Shown here: piece after piece, positions 5,517 to 5,831 of the stretch
How positions within the stretch are numbered: position 1 is the stretch's first letter
Layout: every line of letters starts with the position of its first letter
Assembly: GCA_022560715.1 (NCBI GenBank)
Contig: JADFSQ010000145.1
Location: forward strand, 1 to 5,831
Origin: Bacteroidota bacterium
GTDB taxonomy: Bacteria; Bacteroidota; Bacteroidia; Flavobacteriales; Flavobacteriaceae
Direction of reading: 5' to 3'
DNA: 5,831 nt
Translations under genes and position numbers: made by a program
Notes under the pieces: model-generated
What the model was told of the DNA's origin: nothing
What the model saw: the letters and a program-made list of their open reading frames with translations, nothing else
Database searches by the model: none

Positions 5517-5831
5517 TTACCTTAAAATGAGTTTAGGAAGATTCTCGTTAAACCATTTAAACTTGGTAATAATCATAATATGTGTACCTCCTTTTACAGT
5601 AATACAATCTTTAATATTTTGTATAGGAAAAACAACATCTTTTTCACCATGAATATGAATGATGTTAGGTAACGATTTATCTTGTTTCCAGCATACCATT
5701 TGCTCTATTGCCCAATCCAGATAACGTTTATCGTTTACTGATAAATATTTTTTATATAGTTCTATCCGTTTTGAAGCCGTTTCTCCAAAAGCATATTTGG
5801 CAAGAGCTTCTACATTACTTATCAATTGAGT
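5517..5831 (-). CDS. Alpha/beta hydrolase, C-terminal part
   Basis: This is a partial gene: the frame is open to the right edge and ends at the TAA at 5519-5517, giving 104 codons for the C-terminus. The visible part has a helical cap-like stretch (FGETASKRIELYKKYLS...YLDWAIEQMVCWKQ), then IIHIHGEKDVVFP, where the Asp of GEKD is the likely triad acid, then KGGTHIMI, with the likely catalytic His. The final helix KWFNENLPKLIL closes the fold. The nucleophile serine motif would lie upstream, outside the window, so substrate and active state cannot be judged. The most upstream possible start in the window is a TTG at 5825, but the protein is clearly missing its N-terminal half, so the true start lies beyond the edge. 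The stop codon directly abuts the repeat element at 5333-5516. Confidence 0.8.
   Translation of the reverse strand, partial: TQLISNVEALAKYAFGETASKRIELYKKYLSVNDKRYLDWAIEQMVCWKQDKSLPNIIHIHGEKDVVFPIQNIKDCITVKGGTHIMIITKFKWFNENLPKLILR

Noticed and set aside
5517..5825. Complete 102-residue protein starting at TTG 5825
   Set aside because: The frame stays open to the window edge and the sequence is only the C-terminal half of an alpha/beta hydrolase.

Overview
The window looks like chromosomal DNA from a member of the Flavobacteriaceae (phylum Bacteroidota). It is AT-rich. The CarB and L34 proteins read as flavobacterial, the 950-residue CarB lacks the usual C-terminal regulatory domain, and several intergenic regions carry the Bacteroidota -7 promoter box TAnnTTTG rather than a sigma70 -10 box. 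No Shine-Dalgarno sequences stand out, which also fits that phylum. The genus cannot be fixed from the sequence alone.

Layout, left to right. Positions 1-248 (minus) hold the N-terminal end of a secreted cupredoxin-like protein cut by the window edge. Positions 407-3259 (minus) are carB, the large subunit of carbamoyl-phosphate synthase. Positions 3363-3524 (minus) are rpmH, ribosomal protein L34, with a strong promoter upstream and a strong intrinsic terminator between it and carB. Diverging from rpmH, positions 3685-4263 (plus) encode a small membrane-anchored TPR protein of unknown function. It converges on a lytic transglycosylase gene at 4280-5206 (minus), leaving only 16 bases between the stops. 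A 310-base intergenic region (5207-5516) follows. It contains an AT-rich element of about 184 bases with inverted ends and repeated 17-base motifs. Positions 5517-5831 (minus) are the C-terminal part of an alpha/beta hydrolase cut by the right edge.

Most of the window is housekeeping: pyrimidine/arginine precursor synthesis, a ribosomal protein and cell-wall turnover. The genes do not form one pathway or an obvious operon; rpmH and carB are separated by a terminator and carB appears to have its own promoter. carA is not in the window. I see no defence system, CRISPR array, tRNA, rRNA or complete insertion sequence. The points most worth a second look are the MITE-like repeat element at 5333-5516, the nearly identical 41-base start regions of the cupredoxin and transglycosylase genes (32 of 41 positions, no gap), and the missing allosteric domain of CarB.
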